From NCBI GenBank assembly GCA_022703375.1, contig JAKLDS010000007.1, positions 1 to 60,225 on the forward strand: a stretch of 60,225 bases of DNA, in the 5' to 3' direction. Origin of the DNA: Deltaproteobacteria bacterium (GTDB taxonomy: Bacteria > Desulfobacterota > Syntrophia > Syntrophales > Smithellaceae). Below, one piece after another: positions 7,536 to 16,759 of the stretch; positions within the stretch are counted from its first letter, which is position 1, and the number at the start of each line of letters is the position of its first letter. The notes under the pieces were generated by a model that was given only the letters and a program-made list of their open reading frames with translations, was not told where the DNA came from and did not search any database. Both the position numbers and the translations under genes were made by a program.

Positions 7536-9257
7536 TCAGCCGGGAACCAGTTCATTGTACATCGCCTGCAGCATAGGTAAATCTTTATAATGATCGTCAA
7601 TTTTCTTAACCATGTCAAGATACATTTTAGTCTTGGCTATTTTTTCCTCATTAACGCCGTATTCTTTCATGTAAAGCATGAGAACTTGTGCGGCATTGGC
7701 ATTGATAATTTTGTTTTCCGGTACATGCAAAGCTGCTTTCTCAAAGTAATCAATGGCTTCTTCAATCCTGCCTTCCTGAGTAAGCGCAACTCCTTCATTG
7801 TTAAGGGCGATTATTTCGTCTTTGGCGCGGTCAATGAATTGCTGGCCATTATCTTCTCTGCCGACTTCCTTGAAGACCGTTTTAACAATATCAATTGTCT
7901 CTTCCCTGTCGTAATTACACTGCACGATGCGTTTGATGATTTTTGTTCCCTTTTCTTCCTCACCCATCATGATATAAGTTTTAGCGAGCTCGAGTTCCAC
8001 CTCCGGCGGAATGCCGCCCGCAATGCTTTCAGCAATGGTATTTGCTTCAGCCATTGCTTTTCTGGCGTCTTCTTCGCGGTTCATTTTCTTATAAACATAA
8101 CTTTCGGTAACGCTGACATGAAGTTTGGCCTCATCGCTGTCGGGAAACTCCTTGAGAGCGACATTTAGAACATCGAGGCTTTCTTCGGAAGCATCAAGAT
8201 GCACCAGCGTTTTGGCGAGACTCGTATAATCGGAAGGTGATCTCATGCAGGAATACTTCCCGTGCTCGACGGCTTTCTTGAAGGAATTTTCCGCAACGGA
8301 AAAGTCGTCATTGCGGTAAGCGAGGTTACCCAGAGCTTTCTGTCTCATAATGGCGCGCGGCGAAATATTCGTTGCCTTCATCAACACCTGCTGCGCCTCT
8401 TTATGCTTTTCCAGTTTGGCCAGCGTTTGCGCCAGATAATCATAGGCAGCCATGATTTTGTCGTTTTTGGCAAGTATTCCCTCGAAAATTACTTTTGCCT
8501 GCAGATAATTTCCCAACATCAAATCGGCCTTGCCCCGTCCCAGCTCAGCCCAGCCGACATTACCCATCAGCAAAACCTTCTCATAGAAATCATAGGCCTC
8601 TTGGTAATTGCCGATTTTGAGCAGCAGTTCCCCCTTGAGTTTCAGCAATTCGGAAAGATTGCGCGGCGACTTAGCAATTAAATCGTCACAAAGATTTATT
8701 GCCAGGGCGTAACTGTTTTCGGCTATGGCCTTGTCAATTTCTTTAAAATTTTCTTTTTTTTGAATAAGGCTTCTGATTTTCTTTTCGAGTACTTCCTTGG
8801 CGAAGGGTTTCATCAGATAGTCATCAGGTTGATGCTCGGCGGCGCCCATTATCATTTCCAGAGTATTTTCGGCGGTGACCATAATAAACACTGTGGAGTA
8901 ATTGATGTAATTGCGATATCTTGCTTCTTCCAGCACCTGCTGGCCTGATTTTCCCTGTCCCAGGTTGTAATCGCAGAGAACTACATCGAAACGGCGGATA
9001 GTCATTTTGTGAATTGCTTCTTCGCCATCGGTAGCGTCGTCAATGTAAAGAACGCCGAATGAGCGCAGCATATTTTTCATGGTCAGACGAAAATTAAAAA
9101 AGTCCTCAATAACAAGCACTTTTTTTGATTTTAAGCTGATATCATTTTTAGTTTCCGCCTTTTTCAAAGAGAACCTCATTAATTTGTCGTTATATAAAAT
9201 AGTAAAATATTTAAATAGAAAAAGAAAGTAATTTCTAAACGGAAAATCTCGCTGCAT
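7536..9257 (-). CDS. response regulator receiver domain fused to a long TPR array
   Basis: The receiver domain begins at KKVLVIEDFFNF, with the phospho-acceptor Asp in DVVLCDYNLG and the conserved Lys in DDYLMKPF. About 400 residues follow, made mostly of tetratricopeptide repeats (for example NYQEAYDFYEKVLLMGN, RIEEAIDYFEKAALHVPE). There is no DNA-binding or enzymatic output, so phosphorylation probably controls protein-protein contacts. The start is uncertain. ATG 9257 has GGAGGG about 7 bases upstream but yields a hydrophobic leader odd for this fold. ATG 9179 starts directly before the receiver domain but has no clear ribosome site. First gene of the operon with the kinase and TPR protein. 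Confidence 0.82.
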   Translation of the reverse strand: MQRDFPFRNYFLFLFKYFTILYNDKLMRFSLKKAETKNDISLKSKKVLVIEDFFNFRLTMKNMLRSFGVLYIDDATDGEEAIHKMTIRRFDVVLCDYNLGQGKSGQQVLEEARYRNYINYSTVFIMVTAENTLEMIMGAAEHQPDDYLMKPFAKEVLEKKIRSLIQKKENFKEIDKAIAENSYALAINLCDDLIAKSPRNLSELLKLKGELLLKIGNYQEAYDFYEKVLLMGNVGWAELGRGKADLMLGNYLQAKVIFEGILAKNDKIMAAYDYLAQTLAKLEKHKEAQQVLMKATNISPRAIMRQKALGNLAYRNDDFSVAENSFKKAVEHGKYSCMRSPSDYTSLAKTLVHLDASEESLDVLNVALKEFPDSDEAKLHVSVTESYVYKKMNREEDARKAMAEANTIAESIAGGIPPEVELELAKTYIMMGEEEKGTKIIKRIVQCNYDREETIDIVKTVFKEVGREDNGQQFIDRAKDEIIALNNEGVALTQEGRIEEAIDYFEKAALHVPENKIINANAAQVLMLYMKEYGVNEEKIAKTKMYLDMVKKIDDHYKDLPMLQAMYNELVPG

Positions 9258-9376
9258 AAAAAATCCCTCCGGGGTTGCCCCGCGGATTGTCAGGGAGTTC
9301 AAGTTTCGCCGTTATAACGATGGCCGGCGGAAACCGCTTTTTAAATTTATCGTGCCTTTAAAGAATCGCTTTGGCC

Positions 9377-9396
9377 TCACGGACATAGTCCGGTGA
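9377..9396. promoter_or_regulatory. imperfect palindrome in a divergent intergenic region
   Basis: TCAC-GGAC-ATA-GTCC-G-GTGA lies between the divergent response regulator and exporter genes. It could be an operator or a leader hairpin; nothing else supports it. Confidence 0.25.
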
Positions 9397-9535
9397 TAAG
9401 CGACCGCAAATATTTTTCATTAATGTTATGGTCATTTCGGGAAAGCAACTGGAATTCCTTTTTTTCTTGCCAGCATGTTATATTTATGATTTAGGAGAAC
9501 CGTGCAAATTACAATATATTAAAGCATTGATTTAT

Positions 9536-12500
9536 ATGACAATTAATAAATATCAAATTCGCTGGTCTCTTCTTATCATTGTTGCAGTTCTGTTGGCTGC
9601 TGTTTTTGTCTGGAATACATATAATCTGAAAATCGAAACCGATATTCTGGAATCGCTGCCCCGGCATGATCAGGTGCTGGTTGATGCACGTCAGATAATC
9701 AAGCATCTTCCCGTCCAGGATCGCGTCTTTATTGAGATCAGCCAGGAAGCGGCCGATAAGGACAGGCTGGTGGCCTCCGCTGTTAAAATCAGCAATAAGC
9801 TGAAGCAAAGCCGGCTTTTTACTAAAGTCGGGTTGGGAGATGATGCCCGGAATTTTCCCGAACTGATTAAGCATATAACGGAAAATCTGCCAGTTCTTTT
9901 CAGCGAAACGGACCTTGAGCAGAAGATTAAACCGCTTCTCGGCCGCGAAAAAATCAAGGAGATATTTATTCAGAACAGGCAGAGCCTGCAGCAGTTGGAA
10001 GGAATCGGCCGCAGCGAAATGATTACCCGGGATCCCCTGGGTTTTTCCGGAATTATTTTAGCAAATCTTTCTTCTTTAATGCCGGCAAACAACGCGCAGT
10101 TTTATCAGGGGCAGCTTATTTCGGGCGATGGGCGGCATGCTTTGCTTGTGGCTCATATTGCCGGATCGGGGACGGACACAAAAACAGCATTGCAGATAAG
10201 AAATCTAATCAGCGACATTGAACGTGAAATGAAGGCCGATTATGATTTCAAAAACACCAAAAGCGATATTACGGCAGCGGGAGCCTATAACGCCGCACTT
10301 GATAATGAAACCGCCGCCAAACGCGATACGCGAAAAGCGATAATTCTCGCAATAATCGGCATATCGCTATTGCTGCTTTTAGCGTTTCCCCGTCCGCTCA
10401 TCGGTTTACTGGCGCTGCTGCCTTCGACAGTGGGGGCGATAACATCGCTGTTTGTCTGCTCTTTCTTTTTCCCGTCAATATCAATGCTGGCTATCGGTTT
10501 CGGCGGTGCCATTATGGCTTTTACCGTTGATTTGGGCATTACTTATTTATTATTTTTAGACCAGACCAGCCAGACCTACGGTAAAAGGGTGGCACACGAG
10601 GTTTGGAAACCCGGACTTCTGGCGGCGCTGACAACCGCCGGAGCATTTCTCCTGCTTCATTTCAGCGATTTCATCATTATGGCGGAAATAGGCCTTTTTG
10701 CGGCATTGGGAGTTCTCTTTACCCTGCTTTTTGTGCATATGGTTTTTCCCTCCATTATTCCAACTCTTCCGCCGGCCTCCCGTTCCGGCAATAAATATTT
10801 GCAGCAGTTCATCAATAAGATCGCTGTTGCGTCCAACTGGAAATTATACGGAGCGGCGATTTTTGCGGTCGTTATGCTGTTATTTGCCAGGCCGGTTTTT
10901 CAAGTAGATATTAATTCGCTGAATTCCGTAAGCGCGGAAACTATAACAGCGGAAAAAAGAATACAAAATACCTGGGGGGATTTTTCCGGAAAAAGCTATC
11001 TTTTTGTGCAGGCGGCCAACGCGCGACAGTTGCAGGAAAAAAATGATAAGCTGTCTCAACTGTTGGCAGTCGAAGTGAAAAAGAGCGTTATTAAACCGGC
11101 TTTTCTCACTGCGAGCGCTTTCCCTTCATCCCGAAGAGCCGAACAAAATCAGGCTGCCTGGAATAGTTTCTGGAATAAAAAGACGCTGGATAAATTAAAA
11201 GCGGATGTGGCCTGGGCGGCGAAGGAAACGGGCTTTTCGTCCGGCGCCTTTTCTCCTTTCTGGCAAATGATTAAAAGAAAACCGGCGGCGCAGGAATTGC
11301 CGGAAAAATTCTACAATATTTTCGGCATTAACAAAAGTTCTGGGGGCCTTGTGCAGTTAAGTATGCTGTCGGCTGATAAAAATTACGATGCCGAATCATT
11401 ATCCGCCCATCTGACAGCGGCAGAAGCAGCCAAGATTTTTGATGCCGGGCTATTCAGTAAAAGGCTCGGTGAAACCTTGAAAAATATTTTCCTCAAAATT
11501 GCCTTAATCACCGCGGCAGGAATTGTGCTTTTTGTTTTTCTGCTTTTCCTGGACTGGCAGTTGTCGCTGGCCGTGCTTGCACCCGTGGCTTTTGCGCTGA
11601 TTTCCACACTGGGTACTTTGAAAATAATCGGCCATCCGCTGGATATTCCGAGCATCATGTTGTGGATTGTTGTTATGGGGATGGGTATTGATTATGCAAT
11701 TAATTATGTCTGCTTTTACCAGCGCTATCGGGAGGAGAATAATCCGGCAATGAACACGGTTAAAATGGCGATGTTTCTTTCCTCGTTTACAACGTTTATC
11801 GGTTTCGGCGCGCTGGCTTTTTCATCACACGCTCTGCTGAAAAGCATTGGTGTCACATCGCTTTTAGGTATCGGCTATTCAATCGTCGGAGCCTATCTGA
11901 TTGTTCCGGCGTTGATGAAGAAAATATATGCCACAGGCTATTCTTCCCTGCCGGCAGGCAATGTGTTGATCGGATCAAAACAGCACCGTCTTCGCGTCCT
12001 GCGGCGTTATCGTCATGCGGAGGCTTATGTGCGCCTGTTTGCCCGCTGCAAAATGATTATTGATCCGATGTTTAAGGAACTGCATAAATATATGGATAAT
12101 CCCCGCAAAATAATGGACATCGGTTGCGGCTTCGGAATTCCCGCTGTCTGGCTGCTGGAAATTTATCCCGCCGCAAAAGTTTACGGGCTGGAACCCGATG
12201 AAAAGCGCGTGCGCGCGGCTAATTACGCTCTCGGAGAGCGTGGTTTTGTGAAAAGCGGTCTGGCGCCCGATCTGCCGGTTTGCGAGGACGGGGTTGACAC
12301 GGTGCTGATGCTGGATATGATACATTTGCTTTCCAATGAAGGCTTGATGCTTGTTCTGCAGCTGATTTATGATAAGCTTTCTCCGGAGGGAAGATTGATT
12401 ATCCGGGCGACAGTTCCCACGGATAAAAAAATTCCCTGGAAACGCTGGATAGAGAAGATAAGATTGCAAATATCTGAAACTCCGGAGCGTTTCCGCAGCG

Positions 12501-12604
12501 AACAGCAAATCTGCGATCTGATGCAAAGCGCCGGATTTAAAGTCGGCAGGCACGATTCAGAAACCGCCGGTGTGGAAGAGAAATGGTTTGTCGGCCGGAA
12601 GTAA
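9536..12604 (+). CDS. RND/MMPL-family exporter fused to a C-terminal SAM methyltransferase
   Basis: About 1,022 residues from the ATG at 9536. Residues 11-27 form the first membrane helix, and two RND-like halves follow, each with a periplasmic loop and a five-helix bundle (for example AFTVDLGITYLLF and GMGIDYAINYVCF, which carry the acidic residues typical of MMPL transporters). From about residue 815 the protein becomes soluble; residues about 855-1020 are a class I methyltransferase with motif I MDIGCGFGIPAVW. MMPL proteins export lipids or polyketides, often beside ketosynthases and acyltransferases as here. The fused methyltransferase probably modifies the exported molecule. An upstream in-frame ATG (9428) would add 36 unlikely residues. 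Confidence 0.82.
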   Translation: MTINKYQIRWSLLIIVAVLLAAVFVWNTYNLKIETDILESLPRHDQVLVDARQIIKHLPVQDRVFIEISQEAADKDRLVASAVKISNKLKQSRLFTKVGLGDDARNFPELIKHITENLPVLFSETDLEQKIKPLLGREKIKEIFIQNRQSLQQLEGIGRSEMITRDPLGFSGIILANLSSLMPANNAQFYQGQLISGDGRHALLVAHIAGSGTDTKTALQIRNLISDIEREMKADYDFKNTKSDITAAGAYNAALDNETAAKRDTRKAIILAIIGISLLLLLAFPRPLIGLLALLPSTVGAITSLFVCSFFFPSISMLAIGFGGAIMAFTVDLGITYLLFLDQTSQTYGKRVAHEVWKPGLLAALTTAGAFLLLHFSDFIIMAEIGLFAALGVLFTLLFVHMVFPSIIPTLPPASRSGNKYLQQFINKIAVASNWKLYGAAIFAVVMLLFARPVFQVDINSLNSVSAETITAEKRIQNTWGDFSGKSYLFVQAANARQLQEKNDKLSQLLAVEVKKSVIKPAFLTASAFPSSRRAEQNQAAWNSFWNKKTLDKLKADVAWAAKETGFSSGAFSPFWQMIKRKPAAQELPEKFYNIFGINKSSGGLVQLSMLSADKNYDAESLSAHLTAAEAAKIFDAGLFSKRLGETLKNIFLKIALITAAGIVLFVFLLFLDWQLSLAVLAPVAFALISTLGTLKIIGHPLDIPSIMLWIVVMGMGIDYAINYVCFYQRYREENNPAMNTVKMAMFLSSFTTFIGFGALAFSSHALLKSIGVTSLLGIGYSIVGAYLIVPALMKKIYATGYSSLPAGNVLIGSKQHRLRVLRRYRHAEAYVRLFARCKMIIDPMFKELHKYMDNPRKIMDIGCGFGIPAVWLLEIYPAAKVYGLEPDEKRVRAANYALGERGFVKSGLAPDLPVCEDGVDTVLMLDMIHLLSNEGLMLVLQLIYDKLSPEGRLIIRATVPTDKKIPWKRWIEKIRLQISETPERFRSEQQICDLMQSAGFKVGRHDSETAGVEEKWFVGRK

Positions 12605-12611
12605 GAATTTT

Positions 12612-13490
12612 ATGAAAAAACTATCTTATCGCTGCGCCTTATTTTTTTCGCGGTATTTCGGTTCCTGTTTCTTCTCGATATTTTCCTGGTTTATCGCAAC
12701 GGGATATTTTCTTTTATTTCCGGCGCGGGTTGCCCGCAGCCTGAAGTTTTATCGAACACTTTTCCCCGCAAGCGGTTTTTTCTACCAGCTCTTTTGCGTC
12801 TGGAAACAATATCATAACTTTACCAGCGTCTATAAACACCGCTTTTTGGCCGGAATCAAAGACGAAGTGGAATTTACCGCAGAAGGCTGGGAATATCTGG
12901 AAGAAGCGGTGGAGAAAAAGATCGGTGCGATTATCGTGATGTCGCATATCGGCAACTGGGAACTGGCGGCGGAAATGCTCCGGCGCAAGGGACTGCCCAT
13001 TATGCTTTACCTCGGAGCCAAACACAAAGAACAGGTGGAGAAAATTCAGAAGGAAAAACTGATGCAGAGCGGCATTAAAATAGTGGCAACATCGGACAAG
13101 GAAAGTTCTCCCTTTGCCCTGCTGGAGGGGATAAACTTCCTGCGCTCCGGCGGGATTGTTTCCATGACCGGCGACCGTATCTGGGGACGTCAGCGTTCGG
13201 TCAAAGTAAATTTTCTGGGACATGAGGTGCAGCTGCCCGACGCTCCTCATTTATTTGCCTTAATGTCGGAAGCACCGTTGATGACTTTTTTTGTCAGCCG
13301 GCAGGCTTCCGGCAAGTATCATGTCACCGTATCCGGAGGACGAAAAGTATACGCCAAAACGAGAAATGAGCGGAAAGAAGCTGTTCTGGCATCGGCGCAG
13401 ATTTACGCCGATGAACTGGCTCAGATGGCTCGCCGGCATCCTTTTGAATGGTATCATTTCGAGCCGTTTCTGGGCGAAAAGATTAATTGA
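12612..13490 (+). CDS. LpxL/HtrB-like lipid acyltransferase
   Basis: A 292-residue member of the lipid A biosynthesis acyltransferase family. An N-terminal membrane anchor (about 12-40) precedes the catalytic motif HIGNWE (H-x4-E form) in VMSHIGNWELAAEML. Substrate-site blocks follow (GGIVSMTGDR, then PDAPHLFALMSEAPL), and WYHFEPF lies near the end. Family members move an acyl group from acyl-ACP onto a lipid at the inner membrane. The gene starts 7 bases after the exporter-methyltransferase. With the ACP and ketosynthase downstream, it more likely serves this cluster than lipid A, although that is inference. Confidence 0.84.
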   Translation: MKKLSYRCALFFSRYFGSCFFSIFSWFIATGYFLLFPARVARSLKFYRTLFPASGFFYQLFCVWKQYHNFTSVYKHRFLAGIKDEVEFTAEGWEYLEEAVEKKIGAIIVMSHIGNWELAAEMLRRKGLPIMLYLGAKHKEQVEKIQKEKLMQSGIKIVATSDKESSPFALLEGINFLRSGGIVSMTGDRIWGRQRSVKVNFLGHEVQLPDAPHLFALMSEAPLMTFFVSRQASGKYHVTVSGGRKVYAKTRNERKEAVLASAQIYADELAQMARRHPFEWYHFEPFLGEKIN

Positions 13491-13560
13491 CACTAAAAAC
13501 GGACTTTACTATATTTTCCTGCACAAAATAGTTAATTCCAATAAAGCCAAGGGGGGCGTT

Positions 13561-13878
13561 ATGAAAAAAGTAATAACGGGAACGGCGATGATTTTTGTAT
13601 TCGCGCTTCTTTCTGCCGGAGCGCTGGCGGATGATAATGCAAAAAGCATCAATCTCTCCGCGAGCAGTTCTGTTGCAGATATCCTTAACACTGCCATGAA
13701 CAGCAAAGCTCATGTTTTTATTCGTCTCAAAAGCGGTCAGGAATATTCGACGAAGATTATCCGCAGCGTCGGCAATGCGGCGGTCGTAATAGGAGAACCG
13801 TCACGTCGGGAGTTCTACGATGTCTACATCCTGATTGAATCAATAGCGGCGGTGGAAGTTCGCGTGCGCGACAAATAG
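13561..13878 (+). CDS. small secreted protein, function unknown
   Basis: 105 residues with a signal peptide (MKKVITGTAMIFVFALLSAG, cleavage probably after ALA near 23), so periplasmic. The mature part is a short beta-rich domain with HVFIRLKSGQEYSTKIIRSV and VVIGEPSRREFYDVYILIES, ending VEVRVRDK; the pattern recalls Sm/LSM-like barrels but this is only a visual impression. A strong AAGGGGGGC precedes the ATG. It sits between the acyltransferase and the HTH-like gene of the acyl cluster. Not otherwise recognised. Confidence 0.68.
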   Translation: MKKVITGTAMIFVFALLSAGALADDNAKSINLSASSSVADILNTAMNSKAHVFIRLKSGQEYSTKIIRSVGNAAVVIGEPSRREFYDVYILIESIAAVEVRVRDK

Positions 13879-14137
13879 CAGGGCCAGAGCGTTCCTGCGG
13901 AAAATATTTTTCGGTTATCTGCAATCACCGGATCAGCCGGATTGTTTTACGGCCCGGCTGAAATGCGGCCAATGCCGGGCTCTGCAGCTTCCTGCCGATT
14001 TCGGGTGTTCGCTATCCTGCCTTTGTTTTCCTCCCTGAAGATTAATCAGGACAAATGCCAATCCGGATAATAAAATTTACTTTGCGCCCTGCTGATTTTA
14101 GTATAAGAAGATAAAATATTATGAGCAGGGGCGCGTA

Positions 14138-14560
14138 ATGAAAGTAAATGAAGTGCCGCAGGATATAACTTATTACGAAGGCGAAAAACGTGCCTGTTAT
14201 GCTCTTAATGAGCAGGGGAAATACGTCATTGTGACCAGCGCCGGCTGGAGCGCTGAAGAAGTAGTCAACGGCATGGCTGTTGCCGAGCTTGCCGCCCATC
14301 TGGAAAAAACACGTAAGGAAGTTCTGGCGGGCTTAAAGAGTCCGCTTTATTATCATATGGAACAAAGGCAGATGACACCCGCTATTCTTGCTAAGACAGC
14401 CGGAATCTGCCGGTTGCGCCTGCGGCGGCATTTTAAAGCGCCGGTTTTTGCCCGTCTGAGTGCTGCCGTATTGGAACGTTACGCGCGCGCGCTGGCGCTG
14501 ACAATAGATGAATTAAAGAAAGTACCTGAGAAATCAAGCGGGGAAAAGGATACAAAATAG
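14138..14560 (+). CDS. small protein with a C-terminal helix-turn-helix-like region, function unknown
   Basis: 140 residues. The first 70 are an unrecognised alpha/beta segment (ITYYEGEKRACYALNEQGKY). The last 70 look like an XRE-like five-helix DNA-binding region: QMTPAILAKTAGICRLRLRR, then VLERYARALALTIDELKKV. It could be a cluster-specific regulator, but the fit is loose. The next gene (BtrH-like) begins 2 bases after its stop, so it is the first gene of that operon segment. The 259 bases before it carry no gene I can support. Confidence 0.62.
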   Translation: MKVNEVPQDITYYEGEKRACYALNEQGKYVIVTSAGWSAEEVVNGMAVAELAAHLEKTRKEVLAGLKSPLYYHMEQRQMTPAILAKTAGICRLRLRRHFKAPVFARLSAAVLERYARALALTIDELKKVPEKSSGEKDTK

Positions 14561-14562
14561 AT

Positions 14563-15591
14563 ATGGAATTAACAGCCGGCGGAAGACCTTTTGTCCATCA
14601 GCATTCGGCGCATTGCGAAAGCGGTGTGACAGCGGCCCTGTTCCGGGATCAGGGATTTAATATCAGTGAAGCGCTTGTTTTCGGCATCGGCAGCGGCATT
14701 TTTTTCGGCCATTTGTTTTTTGTCAAAATGGTCGGCCTGCCGATTACTACTTTCCGCGGCTTGCCCGGCTCCGTTTTCCGTAAAGCGGGGAAGCGCCTGG
14801 GGGCAAAATTTATCGTCAAAACGTACCGCAACCCGCAAAAAGGCATGGCCGAATTGCGCCAATTGCTCCGGGAAGGAAAAATTGTCGGATTAACCACCAA
14901 CATTTACTGGTTATCCTATTTTCCGAATCGCTTCCGTTTTCAATTCAACGGCCATAATTTAATTGCCCTGCGGGAAATCGAGGGCGGTTTCCGTGTCAGC
15001 GATCCGGTGCTGGAACACCCGGTGGATTGCCTCACCGATGATTTGGAGCGGGCACGTTTTGCCCATGGCCCGCTGGAGCCGCATGGCCGTTTGTACTACC
15101 CTTCGCAGATTCCCCCCAATCCCGATATTAAAAAAGCCTGTATAAAGGGAATGAAAGATACCTGCAATATGATGCTGCGCACAGGCATACCGATTTTCGG
15201 CGTCAGCGGCATTCGCTTCCTGGCTAAAAAGATTAAGAAAAGTCCGCAAAAACTTGGTTTTAACGAAGCCTGCCGCCATCTGGGCAATATCGTCCGGATG
15301 CAGGAGGAAATAGGCACCGGCGGCGCGGGATTCCGTTTCATGTATGCCGCTTTCCTGCAGGAAGCGGGAGAACTCTTTTTATCGGATGAATTGAAAAGAT
15401 TGTCGCAGGATATGACGGCCGTCGGCGATAAATGGCGCGAGTTTGCCGTGGTGTCCGCGCGCATCATCAAGCAGCGCGATGAAAAGGAAGAAACTTTTGC
15501 CAAGGCCGGCGATATTTTATTGGCATGCGCCGCCCGCGAAGAAGCTCTTTTTAAAGATCTGAGCAAGATCGTCAGAAAGCTGAAGGCATGA
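14563..15591 (+). CDS. BtrH-like (butirosin H N-terminal domain) acyltransferase
   Basis: A 342-residue protein whose first 150 residues match the BtrH N-terminal pattern: HCESGVTAALFRDQG with Cys18, then ALVFGIGSGIFFG, and FNGHNLIAL (His131) followed by FRVSDPV (Asp147). This is a papain-like Cys-His-Asp arrangement. BtrH transfers an acyl group from an ACP to an amine in butirosin synthesis. An ACP gene lies 2.3 kb downstream. The C-terminal 180 residues are helical and less conserved. The gene is coupled to the following ABC ATPase by an ATGA overlap. The acceptor is unknown. Confidence 0.8.
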   Translation: MELTAGGRPFVHQHSAHCESGVTAALFRDQGFNISEALVFGIGSGIFFGHLFFVKMVGLPITTFRGLPGSVFRKAGKRLGAKFIVKTYRNPQKGMAELRQLLREGKIVGLTTNIYWLSYFPNRFRFQFNGHNLIALREIEGGFRVSDPVLEHPVDCLTDDLERARFAHGPLEPHGRLYYPSQIPPNPDIKKACIKGMKDTCNMMLRTGIPIFGVSGIRFLAKKIKKSPQKLGFNEACRHLGNIVRMQEEIGTGGAGFRFMYAAFLQEAGELFLSDELKRLSQDMTAVGDKWREFAVVSARIIKQRDEKEETFAKAGDILLACAAREEALFKDLSKIVRKLKA

Positions 15592-16307
15592 AGGCTTTAG
15601 AAATTTCCACGATTACCTTTTGTTATGACAAAGCGACGGAGTGCGCCCTGCAAAGCTTTTCTCTGTCTGTTGAAGAGGGGCAAATCCAGGCCATGCTGGG
15701 TCCGAACGGCGCAGGCAAAACCACGTTGATGCGGATCATTACCGGTCAACTGATGGTCAAATCCGGTGAAGTTGCCGTTTACGGCCGCCGCATGCCCGAT
15801 CAAACCTCGCTGGGCTCAATCGGCTACGCCCCGCAACCAATATCTTTATATCCGACGCTGACGGCAAGGGAAAATTTAAAGTTTTTCGGCACAATGGCCG
15901 GAATGGCCGATGGCAAAATCGGTGAACGCGCTGAAGCTGTCCTTGCGGAAACTGGACTGGTATCTTACGCACTCAAGTATGTAAACACCTATTCGGGAGG
16001 AATGCTGCGTCGTTTAAATCTGGCCGTGGCCCTTTTACATGAGCCGAAGCTGCTGCTTTTGGATGAACCGACAGTGGGCGTAGATCCGCAGAGCCGCAAT
16101 CATATTTATCAGACACTGGCGAGGCTTAATGAATCCGGTGTGACCATCCTGCTTTCCACTCACATTATGGAAGAGGCCCAGCGTCTTTGTTCCCGGGTCA
16201 CGCTGGTGGATCAGGGGAAAGATATTTTTTCCGGCGAGATGAATAAAATTGACAATCTGGAGAAGTTCTTTCTGGAAAAAACGGGGAGGGGATTGCGTGA
16301 CGAATAA
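15588..16307 (+). CDS. ABC transporter ATP-binding protein
   Basis: A 239-residue ABC-2 class ATPase. Walker A is GPNGAGKTT, the signature is YSGGMLRRL (SGG core), and Walker B is LLLLDEPTVGVD, followed by the switch His in LLSTHIMEEA. It resembles the DrrA/CcmA group that drives export of lipids, drugs or polysaccharide. Its start overlaps the BtrH-like stop. The matching permease is the next transporter gene, but a DUF559 element now separates the two. Confidence 0.9.
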   Translation: MKALEISTITFCYDKATECALQSFSLSVEEGQIQAMLGPNGAGKTTLMRIITGQLMVKSGEVAVYGRRMPDQTSLGSIGYAPQPISLYPTLTARENLKFFGTMAGMADGKIGERAEAVLAETGLVSYALKYVNTYSGGMLRRLNLAVALLHEPKLLLLDEPTVGVDPQSRNHIYQTLARLNESGVTILLSTHIMEEAQRLCSRVTLVDQGKDIFSGEMNKIDNLEKFFLEKTGRGLRDE

Positions 16308-16313
16308 AAAATT

Positions 16314-16334
16314 CCCCTCCCTCAACGGGAGGGG
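16314..16334. repeat. G/C-run hairpin on the left flank of the DUF559 gene
   Basis: CCCCTCCC-TCAAC-GGGAGGGG is a perfect 8-base stem lying 7 bases after the ABC ATPase stop. A GGGGAGGG copy recurs just downstream. Such runs often border DUF559 genes, as they do here on both sides. Confidence 0.6.
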
Positions 16335-16363
16335 TCAGGGGAGGGTGCTGATAATTGGATAAA

Positions 16364-16699
16364 ATGACATTCCTGGCAAAGGCTCTCAGAAACAGACCGA
16401 CAGACGCAGAAAAATTATTATGGAAATACTTGCGACAAAAGCAGATGGAAGGATTAAAATTTCGACGGCAGCAACCCATTGATAATTATATAGTTGACTT
16501 TATTTGCCTGGAAAAGAGAATTGTCATTGAAGTTGACGGTGGACAACATGCTATAAGAAAAGAAGAAGATATTGTGAGGGATGAATATCTTCGTCGACAA
16601 GGATTTCAAGTTTTACGGTTCTGGAATAATGAAGTATTACAGAACATCAGAGGGGTGCTGGAAGTTGTAAGGGAGAATTGTTTATCACCCGCCCCTTAA
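16364..16699 (+). CDS. DUF559 (Vsr/PD-(D/E)xK-like) protein, probably an inserted selfish element
   Basis: About 111 residues. RPTDAEKLLWKYLR, FRRQQPIDNYIVDF and RIVIEVDGGQH give the DUF559 pattern, a restriction-endonuclease-like fold related to Vsr (acidic D and ExD positions intact). It lies between the ATPase and permease of one ABC exporter and is flanked by G/C-run hairpins, and its last codons form part of the right one. It is probably a late insertion unrelated to the transporter, with nuclease activity plausible but unproven. ATG 16364 is preferred; a TTG lies 9 bases earlier. Confidence 0.75.
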   Translation: MTFLAKALRNRPTDAEKLLWKYLRQKQMEGLKFRRQQPIDNYIVDFICLEKRIVIEVDGGQHAIRKEEDIVRDEYLRRQGFQVLRFWNNEVLQNIRGVLEVVRENCLSPAP

Positions 16700-16740
16700 T
16701 CCCCTCTACCCTAAAGGGCACCGAGGCCGTGAAGGGCGGG
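16688..16740. repeat. G/C-run inverted repeat on the right flank of the DUF559 gene
   Basis: CCCGCCC (16688-16694) pairs with GGGCGGG (16734-16740), and CCCTAAAGGG lies inside. Together with 16314-16334 it brackets the DUF559 gene. Confidence 0.5.
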
Positions 16741-16759
16741 GAAAAGTAAAGGAATTAAG

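Noticed and set aside
9360-9420. Riboswitch before the RND exporter
   Set aside because: The small GGAC-ATA-GTCC hairpin does not match a cyclic di-GMP or other riboswitch layout I know.
13879-14030. Short Cys-rich plus-strand frame after the small secreted protein
   Set aside because: It has several Cys pairs (for example KCGQC) but no start codon or ribosome site in frame. I could not support it as a gene.
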